Positions 36,676 through 44,606 of a stretch of 64,000 bases of DNA are shown piece by piece. This DNA comes from Candidatus Coprovivens excrementavium (GTDB taxonomy: Bacteria > Bacillota_I > Bacilli_A > RF39 > UBA660). Each line of letters starts with the position of its first letter. Position 1 is the stretch's first letter. The stretch covers positions 38,408-102,407 of the forward strand of contig CALVVU010000005.1 in the NCBI GenBank assembly GCA_944363975.1, written 5' to 3'. A program made the translations under genes and the position numbers. Below the pieces are notes generated by a model. That model worked only from the letters and a program-made list of their open reading frames with translations. It was not told the origin of the DNA and did no database searches.

Positions 36676-36702
36676 TAAAAATACACTATTAAATAGTGTA
36701 TT
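36676..36702 (-). terminator. Terminator of the MscS channel gene
   Basis: Eleven-base arms (36680-36690 with 36692-36702) that can form a stem with a small loop, followed by T5 on the minus strand. Confidence 0.7.
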
Positions 36703-37651
36703 ATTTAACTACTTGTTCTTCTTGAACAATATTTATATTTTTATTATCTTTTTGATCTTTATTATCCTCAATAATTATATCTTCTTTCTTTTGATAATCT
36801 TTATTATATAACTCTATTTCTCCTTTTTGATAAGCTATTAAAATATATTTCCATATACTAGAATTAACATATCTAGCTTTTCTAGGATCTACTAAATATC
36901 TTACAGTATACTCAACATAATCTCCTATAACTTTACAATATATAATAGGTTTATACTGACTATAATATATTCTATAATCAGTAGATATATTTTTTATATC
37001 TTTTTTTACATAATCAGGAACTTTCTCTATTACATCATTCTTATTAACTATTCTATATAATACTTTACGTACTTTCTCTATATTATATTCTAATGGTACA
37101 TTAACAGTTATTTCATTCCATATATATTTAAAAGCTTTATCATAATTACGTAAAGGATGACTAAAAATAGTAGAATTAGGTACATGAGTAATAACTCCTG
37201 TACTCTGTCCCATAAAATCTTTATTATCTACTTCAAGTAATTCAAAATTAAGAGTATTTATATTAACAACATCACCTTTATAATTATTAATCTCTATTCT
37301 ATCTTCTACTTGAAAAGGTTTAACAATCTTTATATAAACTCCAGCAAAAAAATTTAATATAATATCTCTTAATGCTATAGTAAATCCAGCTGATATAAAG
37401 CTTATTATTGTAATAAATCCAGATAAATATTTACCCCAAATAAGTATAAATATCCCTAGTTTTAAAAAAGATACAAATAACTTCAATTTCTGTGTATAAA
37501 TATATTCTTTTTTACTATCTTTAATTTTTTTAAATATTCTAATTAATATTCTTTTAATAATTTCAAATATTATAAAAAAGATTAATGTTTTTAATATTAA
37601 TTCCCAATATATACTATCTATACTAGTTATATCACTTAAATAATTTAACAT
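36701..37651 (-). CDS. MscS family mechanosensitive ion channel
   Basis: 316 residues from the ATG at 37651 (GGGGGAG upstream). Three N-terminal helices; the third (about 75-105, ISFISAGFTIALRDIILNFFAG) is the pore-lining helix rich in small residues. The beta domain follows: GVYIKIVKPFQVEDRIEI, then INTLNFELLEVDN and THVPNSTIFSHPLRNYD, which are standard MscS middle-domain phrases. Such channels release solutes when membrane tension rises after osmotic downshock. Confidence 0.92.
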   Translation of the reverse strand: MLNYLSDITSIDSIYWELILKTLIFFIIFEIIKRILIRIFKKIKDSKKEYIYTQKLKLFVSFLKLGIFILIWGKYLSGFITIISFISAGFTIALRDIILNFFAGVYIKIVKPFQVEDRIEINNYKGDVVNINTLNFELLEVDNKDFMGQSTGVITHVPNSTIFSHPLRNYDKAFKYIWNEITVNVPLEYNIEKVRKVLYRIVNKNDVIEKVPDYVKKDIKNISTDYRIYYSQYKPIIYCKVIGDYVEYTVRYLVDPRKARYVNSSIWKYILIAYQKGEIELYNKDYQKKEDIIIEDNKDQKDNKNINIVQEEQVVK

Positions 37652-37745
37652 TTTACTACTCCCCCTTTTTAAGTAATGAATTATCATTATATATGATATG
37701 TAAAACTATTTCAATATAGACACCTAATATTCATATAAGTTTACA

Positions 37746-37773
37746 TAAAAAACACTTCTATTTACATAGAAGT
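37746..37773 (-). terminator. Terminator of the degraded gene at 37776
   Basis: Stem ACTTCTAT/ATAGAAGT (37754-37761 with 37766-37773), loop of four, T6 on the minus strand. Confidence 0.8.
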
Positions 37774-37775
37774 AA

Positions 37776-38370
37776 TTATCTATATCCTTTATCTAGACTA
37801 TCATTAATATGATAAATTGACATTGAAATATCTTCTAAAATAGGATTATTTAACATATGTTCTTTATCTTTAACATTCATCTCTAAATATTCTGACACTT
37901 CATAAGGTATAGCTGTAATCTTAATATCTTGATCATGAAATTCTAATCTACGAAACGTTCTTATAAATTTATTAGTTATATTTTCTTGAATCATTTCATT
38001 TCTTTTCTTTAATTCAAATCTTCTATCTTCATCTTTAACATAACTAGCAGCTATTTCTCTTGATAAATATCTAACTGGTAAATATGGTACAGCTTTTATT
38101 TTATGAATACCTTCTTTTTGTAACAAACTAATAAATATATTTAAAGATAAAACAAATGAAGGTGTAACATCCGTAATATTCCCTTAGATTAAGAAATTCA
38201 TCTTCATTCTTTATAACTAAACAAGACAAATTTCTATCATTACGATAAGATATATCTTTATTATCGGTAAATATAATAGTATCAAATCCTATCGGCTACT
38301 CTTCACCATCTATTAAAACTTTCCCTTTACAAGCCTCTTCAATTAATTCATCGAAAATATCTCTTATCAT
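37776..38370 (-). pseudogene. Unidentified gene disrupted by a stop codon and a frameshift
   Basis: An ATG at 38370 with GGTGG upstream opens a frame (MIRDIFDELIEEACKGKVL...) that meets TAG at 38296-38298. Downstream codons in the same frame still read like protein (PIGFDTIIFTDNKDISYRND...). Near 38180-38190, at AATCTAAGGG, a one-step shift joins it to the open frame GNITDVTPSFVL...LLQKEGIHKIKAVPYLPVRY..., which ends at 37776. The intact protein would have about 200 residues. I do not recognise the family. The 116-residue 3' part alone (TTG at 38126) has no ribosome site. Confidence 0.75.
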
Positions 38371-38400
38371 AATAACCACCAATTAAATTATAACATACTA

Positions 38401-40515
38401 CTAATTACTAAAATCAAATACTACTTTATTTTCATTATCTAATTTTAATCTAGCATTAAAATTTTTACCATTCTTTGATATAAATCCCTCTATATTAGAA
38501 GTAACTCCTTCATTTAATAATTTTTCTACATTACTTTTAGATATAATTCTTCCACATATCGTTGTATTTATTTTAAATTTACAATTTTGATAATCTCTAC
38601 ATCCATATGCAAATCTATTTCTTATAACATCATTACCACATAATGGACATTTACCAACTATATCACCATAAAATCCTATATCAGTATCACGTTCAATAGC
38701 AACATCTTTTTTCTCAAAAACTTCCTTTATTTCTTGACAAGCTAAATTAACTGAATCTTGAACACTTATTTCATCACGATAAACTTTCTTTAATGCTTTA
38801 CCCATTTCACTAGTTTTATATTTATCCATTGATATATTCATTTTACTTAAAGATTCTATTAAATATTCTCCTTTAGGTAATATAGTATATACATCTTTTT
38901 TTAATTGAATATATTCCGATTTCTTAGCATTATCAATAATACCAGTTCTCGTTGCTTCAGTACCTAATTCTAATCCTTCAAATATTGCTTTATAATCTTC
39001 AGTATCATCAACTTCTTCCCCATTTTCAATTCTTTCTTCCAATTCCTTTTTATCTTCTTTAAAAGGATTCATTAAATAATTATTTAAAGTTTCAATCGTA
39101 TAATGTTTAGGAGGAGTAGTTTCTTTTTCTTTTAATTTAAACAATGTATTAACTTTATCACCAACATTTAAATTAGGTAATATTTTATCTTTACTACTAG
39201 GTGTATCAAACTTAGTCCATCCTACTTCTTTAATAATCATTCCCTTTAATAAGAAATCTTCATAATTTCCTACTCTTATCTTTATCTCTGTTTTTTCAAC
39301 TTTACAATCTTCACTACAAAAAACTGCTACAAATCTTTTAAAAACTATTTGATATATTAAAAATTCTTCTTCACTAAGATTCTCTTTCTTAGGTATTTTA
39401 TATGTTGGTGTTATTGCTGAATGCGACTCTATTTTACTATCATCAAATATTGTTTTTTTATCTTTAAATTTAACTGGATATCCTATTTTACTAATTATCT
39501 CAATTATTTTTTTTACTTTATCTTTCTCATTGACAGCTAAATATTCTGAGTTTGTTCTAGGATATGTTAAATATCCACTCTCATATAATTTCTGAACTAC
39601 TTCCAAAGATTTATTCATTGGTATTTTATATTTTTTACCAAGTAAATTTTGTAACTTAGTTAATGAAAATAACTTAGGAGGATTCATTATATCTTTTTTT
39701 ACTTTTTTATCTACTACAATAGCATCTACACTATTATATTTTTCACATAATTCTAAAGCTTTTTTCTGATTATTTTTATCAAATTTCTCTTTACTATTAA
39801 GTTCTACTATTTCTCCATTTGTTTCTTCATTACTCCACATTCCATAATACATCTCTGGTTTAAAATTTCTAATTGCCATATCTCGATCATATATAGCTTT
39901 TACTATCGGAATAATAACTCTTCCTACTCTTAGTAAGGTCCCTGTTTTTAATGTTGCATATCTCGTTAAATTAACTCCATATAACCAATCAATATATGTT
40001 CTAGCAAATCCTTCATTAGCTAGATTATCATATTCTTTATCTAATTTCATTTCTCTAAGAGCTTGATTAATAGTTTCACTTGTTTGATCAGGTAACCATA
40101 ATCTATATATTTCTTTTTCTGCTTTTAAAGAATTATCAATACATAATCTTACTATTATTTCTCCTTCTCTATCCGAGTCGCCTGCATTTACAATTTTTAC
40201 TACATCTTCTCTATTTACTAAATTACTTATTATTTTAAATTGTTTTTCTATTCCGCTATCTATTTGTTTATTAGAATCTTTCTTTAGATTAAATTTAAAC
40301 TTTTTAGGAAAACAAGGAAGATTATCCATCTTCCATTTATTATCAGTAGGTTTATCTTCATAATCTTCAATATCAGCTAATGTAAATAAATGACCAAAAG
40401 CCCATGATACTAAGTATTCTTGATTAGAATAAAAACCATCATTTCTTTTCATATTACCGATAGCACCTACTATATTTCTAGCTAATGATGGTTTTTCTGC
40501 TATTATTAATATCAT
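38401..40515 (-). CDS. topB: DNA topoisomerase III
   Basis: 704 residues from the ATG at 40515 (GGAGG ten bases upstream). The Toprim domain starts ILIIAEKPSLARNIVGAIG and includes NAGDSDREGEI (about 105-115) with the metal-binding acidic residues. The catalytic tyrosine is in GYLTYPRTNSEYL (about 305-317). The C-terminus has a zinc-ribbon-like CPLCGNDVIRNRFAYGC. Type IA enzyme that passes single strands and unlinks DNA in replication and recombination. It stands alone between the broken gene and the zinc-ribbon membrane protein; no mobile-element genes are near, so this is the chromosomal copy. Confidence 0.96.
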   Translation of the reverse strand: MILIIAEKPSLARNIVGAIGNMKRNDGFYSNQEYLVSWAFGHLFTLADIEDYEDKPTDNKWKMDNLPCFPKKFKFNLKKDSNKQIDSGIEKQFKIISNLVNREDVVKIVNAGDSDREGEIIVRLCIDNSLKAEKEIYRLWLPDQTSETINQALREMKLDKEYDNLANEGFARTYIDWLYGVNLTRYATLKTGTLLRVGRVIIPIVKAIYDRDMAIRNFKPEMYYGMWSNEETNGEIVELNSKEKFDKNNQKKALELCEKYNSVDAIVVDKKVKKDIMNPPKLFSLTKLQNLLGKKYKIPMNKSLEVVQKLYESGYLTYPRTNSEYLAVNEKDKVKKIIEIISKIGYPVKFKDKKTIFDDSKIESHSAITPTYKIPKKENLSEEEFLIYQIVFKRFVAVFCSEDCKVEKTEIKIRVGNYEDFLLKGMIIKEVGWTKFDTPSSKDKILPNLNVGDKVNTLFKLKEKETTPPKHYTIETLNNYLMNPFKEDKKELEERIENGEEVDDTEDYKAIFEGLELGTEATRTGIIDNAKKSEYIQLKKDVYTILPKGEYLIESLSKMNISMDKYKTSEMGKALKKVYRDEISVQDSVNLACQEIKEVFEKKDVAIERDTDIGFYGDIVGKCPLCGNDVIRNRFAYGCRDYQNCKFKINTTICGRIISKSNVEKLLNEGVTSNIEGFISKNGKNFNARLKLDNENKVVFDFSN

Positions 40516-40599
40516 AGTATCAAGACCTCCTTTATACTTAAGATTATACAAGTAGTACTATTATATCATAAGATTTTTAAAATAATTAAGACTCTTTAA

Positions 40600-40627
40600 A
40601 ACAAAAACATATCTCTCGATATGTTTT
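40600..40627 (-). terminator. Terminator of the zinc-ribbon membrane protein gene
   Basis: Ten-base perfect stem AAAACATATC/GATATGTTTT (40604-40613 with 40618-40627), loop of four. Confidence 0.85.
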
Positions 40628-41210
40628 ATTCAAAATAATATTGTTTTTTATTAACTATTAAAAATAAATCTTTATATACTCTTAACTTAATTTTACTATT
40701 AATTTTATAAGGACGTTTAGTATCAGCTAATTGATATAATATAAACTTTTTTCCATCATTTGTATTAAGAAGTAATTTTACTATTTGAGCAGGTACACCA
40801 TTAAATAAAACATTATCATTCATATAGCCATATACAACAGCTTCTATTTCTTGACCATTTCTTTTAACAAGAAAATATCTTATTATTGGTTTTATTCCTA
40901 TTATAAATGCAACTACTCCAATAATAGCAAATACACTACAAATTAATAATTCTCCAATAAATTCTCCAGACTCCATAAATAAAAATATCAAGGGAAAAAC
41001 AAATCCAAAAAAGCCAAAACTAATAGCAAAAATCAACGGAAAACAAACATTCCAAAAACCAATATTTGCTTCTTTACAATCTATTACCGGATATTCCATA
41101 TCTGCCATTTTTGTATCTAACCCTGTCATTGCATTACAATAAGGACATATTTCTGTCGTTACAGGAGCACCACAATTAGGACAATTAATTTTCAACTTAT
41201 CATTTTTCAC
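40626..41210 (-). CDS. Membrane protein with N-terminal zinc ribbon
   Basis: 194 residues. The start is a GTG with AGAGGTG seven bases upstream; no ATG is available near. Residues 9-27 are a zinc ribbon (CPNCGAPVTTEICPYCN). Two hydrophobic helices follow (about 52-78 and 84-108), then a small C-terminal beta domain. Comparable zinc-ribbon membrane proteins of unknown role are common in Firmicutes. Confidence 0.8.
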   Translation of the reverse strand: MKNDKLKINCPNCGAPVTTEICPYCNAMTGLDTKMADMEYPVIDCKEANIGFWNVCFPLIFAISFGFFGFVFPLIFLFMESGEFIGELLICSVFAIIGVVAFIIGIKPIIRYFLVKRNGQEIEAVVYGYMNDNVLFNGVPAQIVKLLLNTNDGKKFILYQLADTKRPYKINSKIKLRVYKDLFLIVNKKQYYFE

Positions 41211-41261
41211 TATTAAACACCTCTATTATAATTACATTATATCAAAATATACTCATCACTT

Positions 41262-42203
41262 CTATATTACTTCTATATTAAGTAATTTAACTTTATTAGA
41301 AATTAATTCTTCACTATTATCAATATCTCCAATTAAATCGGTAGATAAATATTTTTTAGCATCATCAGCAAATACTGTAGCTATATTATCTATTCCACTA
41401 ATTACACCCGCTAATAAATTAGCTCCACCAGAAATTCCTACACCTAATCCAAACTCTCGCGCTAACATTCTACTCATATTAATAGCATCTCTATCATTTA
41501 TCTTTATAATATCATCTATTATATTTCTATCAACTAAACTAGGTATAAAATCATCTCCAATACCTTCTATCTTATGAGGACCAATTATTTTATTTTCACT
41601 AAGTAAAGGCATCGAACTAGGTTCTAAAGCTATTACTTTAATATTCTTATTATATTCTTTTAATCTCTTACCAACACCAATTAAAGTCCCACCAGTACCT
41701 ATTCCACTTACAAATCCTTCTATACTAGGTACCTCTTTAATTAATTCTTTACCTATTCCATAATAATGTGTTTCTATATTCATAATATTACTAAATTGAT
41801 TAGGTCTAAAACCATTATTCTCTAAAGCAAATTTATCAGCTTCACTTATTGCTTCTATGAAACCATTATCTATAATATGTAATTTAGCTCCATACAACTT
41901 CAATAATTTTCTTCTTTCCATACTTGCACTACTAGGCATAAAAATATGTACTTCATGACCTAATAAAGCTCCAATAGCAGCAAAACTAATTCCTGTATTA
42001 CCACTTGTAGCTTCAACAATCATTTGCTTATCTTTTAATAATCCTTTTCTTTTAGATTCCTCCAGAATATATAAAGCCAACCTATCTTTAATACTACCTG
42101 TATAATTATAATATTCTAACTTAACATATATATTTCTAACATTTCCTAAATAATCATATTTTATTTTTACTATAGGTGTATTACCTATTAACTTATCTAT
42201 CAT
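41262..42203 (-). CDS. Cysteine synthase family protein (PLP-dependent)
   Basis: 313 residues, fold type II PLP enzyme. IGNTPIVKI opens it; SIKDRLA (about 37-43) holds the PLP-binding lysine, TSGNTGISFA (about 65-74) the substrate loop, and SGIGTGGTLIGVG (about 164-176) the phosphate-binding loop. It resembles O-acetylserine sulfhydrylase (CysK/CysM), making cysteine from O-acetylserine and sulfide; a cystathionine beta-synthase-like role is possible. The leader upstream encodes a cysteine-rich peptide followed by a terminator, which strongly supports a cysteine-related role and attenuation control. Confidence 0.9.
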   Translation of the reverse strand: MIDKLIGNTPIVKIKYDYLGNVRNIYVKLEYYNYTGSIKDRLALYILEESKRKGLLKDKQMIVEATSGNTGISFAAIGALLGHEVHIFMPSSASMERRKLLKLYGAKLHIIDNGFIEAISEADKFALENNGFRPNQFSNIMNIETHYYGIGKELIKEVPSIEGFVSGIGTGGTLIGVGKRLKEYNKNIKVIALEPSSMPLLSENKIIGPHKIEGIGDDFIPSLVDRNIIDDIIKINDRDAINMSRMLAREFGLGVGISGGANLLAGVISGIDNIATVFADDAKKYLSTDLIGDIDNSEELISNKVKLLNIEVI

Positions 42204-42285
42204 CTTATATACCTCTTTCTTTCTATCAATATTTATTAAGTATCATAAGACAACATCGTATTGTATTAACAAACTTCTTAAAAAA

Positions 42286-42329
42286 CATAAAAAGACCTCC
42301 ATATCATATAAACTATGATATGAAGGTCT
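42286..42329 (-). promoter_or_regulatory. Attenuator (terminator hairpin) in front of cysteine synthase
   Basis: Long hairpin: about 15 pairs with one mismatch between 42293-42307 and 42315-42329, then T5 on the minus strand. It ends 83 bases before the cysteine synthase start and 21 bases after the leader peptide's stop codon. Part of its 5' arm (TTCATAT, 42318-42324) can alternatively pair with ATATGAA in the last codons of the leader (42354-42360), a plausible antiterminator. Confidence 0.8.
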
Positions 42330-42349
42330 ACTAAGTTACTTAATATCTT

Positions 42350-42424
42350 TTAGTTCATATGAAAAAATTTATAACGTTCATTACAATTATTATTAAAACA
42401 AATTGTACAACATAATTTTTTCAT
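42350..42424 (-). CDS. Cysteine-rich leader peptide
   Basis: A 24-residue open frame beginning MKKLCCTICFNNNC with four TGT cysteine codons (positions 5, 6, 9 and 14). It has a good ribosome site (GGAG, seven bases before ATG) and lies between a promoter and a terminator in front of cysteine synthase. The product itself probably has no function; ribosome stalling at its Cys codons when Cys-tRNA is scarce would control read-through. This is inference from layout. Confidence 0.78.
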   Translation of the reverse strand: MKKLCCTICFNNNCNERYKFFHMN

Positions 42425-42443
42425 ATATCTTCTCCTTAAATGT

Positions 42444-42472
42444 ATATTAACATATAATTAACAAGTATACAA
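42444..42472 (-). promoter_or_regulatory. Promoter of the leader peptide-cysteine synthase unit
   Basis: TTGTAT (42467-42472), 17 bases, TAATAT (42444-42449) on the minus strand, directly after the stop of the acetyltransferase gene. Moderate match to consensus. Confidence 0.5.
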
Positions 42473-42970
42473 TTATAATTTTTTATAATAAATATTTCTT
42501 TCTCCTCTAGTAAATATTCGATTTCCAACTAATTCAAATCCATCTTTAATTAAATTATTAATTGAATATATATTATTTGGATGAACAGTACTAATTGCAT
42601 ATTTATAACCTTTATTACTAGAATATTCATCTAATTCTTTTAGCATTTGATATTGTAAACTATTTCCAACATATTTAGAATTTACAAACATAGGTCCATA
42701 ATCAACTACTTCATTAAAATCTAAATCAATTCCAAATTTATCTAGATCTTTTTTAGTACTAGGTATTAACATCATTGAACATATAAATTCTTCATCTTTA
42801 GAATAAATCCATATTTTAGAATTATTATCTAACATATATAAAATATCATCTTTAGAAAAATCTCCTAACCAATCAGGTTCTTTCATTTCATTTTTTACAT
42901 TTTCCCTATATTCAATATACTTATCAACATCAATTTTGTCATTTACGTAATTTAAGTCATTTAATTTCAT
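42473..42970 (-). CDS. GNAT family acetyltransferase
   Basis: 165 residues. The GNAT fold is recognisable from the strand FICSMMLIPS, the central VVDYGPMFVNSKYVGNSLQY (about 85-104), where the pyrophosphate loop is degenerate (VGNSLQ in place of RGxGxG/A), and the C-terminal VHPNNIYSINNLIKDGFELVG, typical of GNAT motif B. The substrate is unknown. Ribosome site AGGGAA. Confidence 0.75.
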   Translation of the reverse strand: MKLNDLNYVNDKIDVDKYIEYRENVKNEMKEPDWLGDFSKDDILYMLDNNSKIWIYSKDEEFICSMMLIPSTKKDLDKFGIDLDFNEVVDYGPMFVNSKYVGNSLQYQMLKELDEYSSNKGYKYAISTVHPNNIYSINNLIKDGFELVGNRIFTRGERNIYYKKL

Positions 42971-43015
42971 ATTTATTCCCTATCTAATTTAATTAATATC
43001 AGTATATCATATTAA

Positions 43016-43045
43016 AATAAAAAAAAAGATACCAAAGGTATCTTT
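43016..43045 (-). terminator. Terminator behind the 5S rRNA gene
   Basis: Stem AAAGATACC/GGTATCTTT (43025-43033 with 43037-43045), loop of three, then a long T-run on the minus strand. A first T9 run also follows directly at the 5S 3' end. Confidence 0.85.
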
Positions 43046-43059
43046 AAAGCAAAAAAAAA

Positions 43060-43158
43060 GGCGACTACCTATTTTCGCATAAACTATCGTCGGCGTATAA
43101 GTGCTTAACTACTCTGTTCGGGATGGGAAGAGGTGTCTCCACTTAGCAATCGTCACCA
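43060..43158 (-). rRNA. rrf: 5S ribosomal RNA, stand-alone copy
   Basis: On the minus strand GGTGACGATTGC begins the molecule and GTAGTCGCC ends it; these ends pair as helix I. The conserved interior CCCATCCCGAACAGAGTAGTTAAGC (given here in part: CATCCCGAACAGAG) is unmistakable. The length is only about 99 bases, shorter than the usual 110-120, because the domain after GCCGACGATAG is reduced. No 23S or 16S gene is adjacent; it has its own promoter and terminator. Confidence 0.95.
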
Positions 43159-43166
43159 ATGAACTA

Positions 43167-43195
43167 ATAATACTACATTATTTAAAAAAATGCAA
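43167..43195 (-). promoter_or_regulatory. Promoter of the stand-alone 5S rRNA gene
   Basis: TTGCAT (43190-43195), 17 bases, TATTAT (43167-43172) on the minus strand. The start point would fall a few bases before the mature 5' end near 43158. Confidence 0.65.
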
Positions 43196-43204
43196 GTACT
43201 AAAT

Positions 43205-44590
43205 TTAATTTTCTTCAATACTTTCATCATTTTTTAAACTATCAAACATTTTTTTCATCGTAGAATTTCCACTAGTTAATTTTTTTATAGTTAAATCTTC
43301 TGCCTTATTATTAGCTAATCGTAAATTGTTTTCACTTGATAATAAATGTTCTTTTGTTTTCTGCAAATGATCAATTGTCTTATCAATTTCTTCTATTGCT
43401 TTATTAAAACGTTCACTTGCTAATCGATAATTTCTTCCGAATGTATCTTTAAAACTATTAAGTTTATCTTCAAATTTAGAAATATCAATATTTTGATTTT
43501 GAATAATTTTAAGTTCTTTCTTATATTTTAATGAATTTAAAGCTGCGCCTCTTAATAAAGTTATTAAAGGAATAAAAAACTGTGGTCTTATAACATACAT
43601 CTTAGGATATTTATGAGAAACATCAACTATTCCGTTATTGTAATATTCATTATCTATTTCTAATAATGATACTAAAACTGCATACTCACAATTTTTTTCC
43701 TTCCTATCTTTATCCAATTCTTTAAAGAAATCTTCATTTTTATGTTTAGTAGCAGTCATATCAGCTTCATTTTTCATCTCAAACATAATCGAAATTATTT
43801 CAGTACCATCTTCATCTTCCTCGCGAAAAATAAAGTCACCCTTCGAACCAGTTCGAGCATCATTATCTTTCTCAAAATAAACATTTTTAAATAATGGTCT
43901 TAATTTATTAAATTCATTATTACAATGTTGCTCTAACGATTCACCTATCATCTTCGTTGATTGACGTGCCTTAAAATCTTTATAATAAGCAATTTGTTCA
44001 TCTTTATCCTTTATCTTCTCTTCATATTTTTCTTTTAAGTTTTGTTCTTTAAGTAAATATTCATTTTTATTTAGTTCTAATTTATTATTTAAATTATCTA
44101 TTTCTTTTTCTTTAGCACTAGTAATATCTTTTAATGCTAATTCTTTTTCAGTATCTTTTAATTTTATTTCATTTTTTAATTCAGTAATTTCAAGATTCTT
44201 CTTACTTAATTCTTCAGTATATATTTTTTCAGTATCAGTTTTTATTATTTTTAGGTCATTTTTTAAATTATTAATCTCTAAATCCTTTTGTTTTAATTGT
44301 TCTTGCAAATCTTTTTCAATTTTTAACTTTGTCTCTTTTTCAGTTATTTCTATTTGATTTTTTAATTTTGTTATTTCTAAATCTTTTTTATTTAGTTCAC
44401 CATTTAATAGCTTGTCAGCTTCTATCTTAGCTATTTTTAACGCTTGTTCTTTTTCATTTTTATATTGCTGTTCTCTAACAGATATTTCTTTTTCGAATTC
44501 TTTATCTTTTATTTGTTTTAATATTGATTCATAATCCTGTTCATCTATTTGAAAAACAGTTCCACAATTAGGACATTTTATCTCATTCAT
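43205..44590 (-). CDS. DUF2130 domain protein
   Basis: 461 residues from the ATG at 44590 (AAGG upstream). The N-terminus has a single CPNCG motif (about 5-9). A long coiled coil rich in Lys, Glu and Leu spans about 25-205. The C-terminal DUF2130 domain (about 208-400) has ARQSTKMIGESLEQHC, ARTGSKGDFIFRE and ISIMFEMKNEAD, which resemble a PD-(D/E)XK nuclease-like core (the GDF and FEMK residues). The function is unknown; a DNA-associated role has been proposed for the family on that basis. Confidence 0.87.
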   Translation of the reverse strand: MNEIKCPNCGTVFQIDEQDYESILKQIKDKEFEKEISVREQQYKNEKEQALKIAKIEADKLLNGELNKKDLEITKLKNQIEITEKETKLKIEKDLQEQLKQKDLEINNLKNDLKIIKTDTEKIYTEELSKKNLEITELKNEIKLKDTEKELALKDITSAKEKEIDNLNNKLELNKNEYLLKEQNLKEKYEEKIKDKDEQIAYYKDFKARQSTKMIGESLEQHCNNEFNKLRPLFKNVYFEKDNDARTGSKGDFIFREEDEDGTEIISIMFEMKNEADMTATKHKNEDFFKELDKDRKEKNCEYAVLVSLLEIDNEYYNNGIVDVSHKYPKMYVIRPQFFIPLITLLRGAALNSLKYKKELKIIQNQNIDISKFEDKLNSFKDTFGRNYRLASERFNKAIEEIDKTIDHLQKTKEHLLSSENNLRLANNKAEDLTIKKLTSGNSTMKKMFDSLKNDESIEEN

Positions 44591-44606
44591 AATATCAAAC
44601 CTTTCT

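Noticed and set aside
38401..40515. Topoisomerase III as a sign of an integrated plasmid or conjugative element.
   Set aside because: No relaxase, integrase, transfer gene or attachment repeat is nearby; the surroundings are ordinary chromosomal genes.
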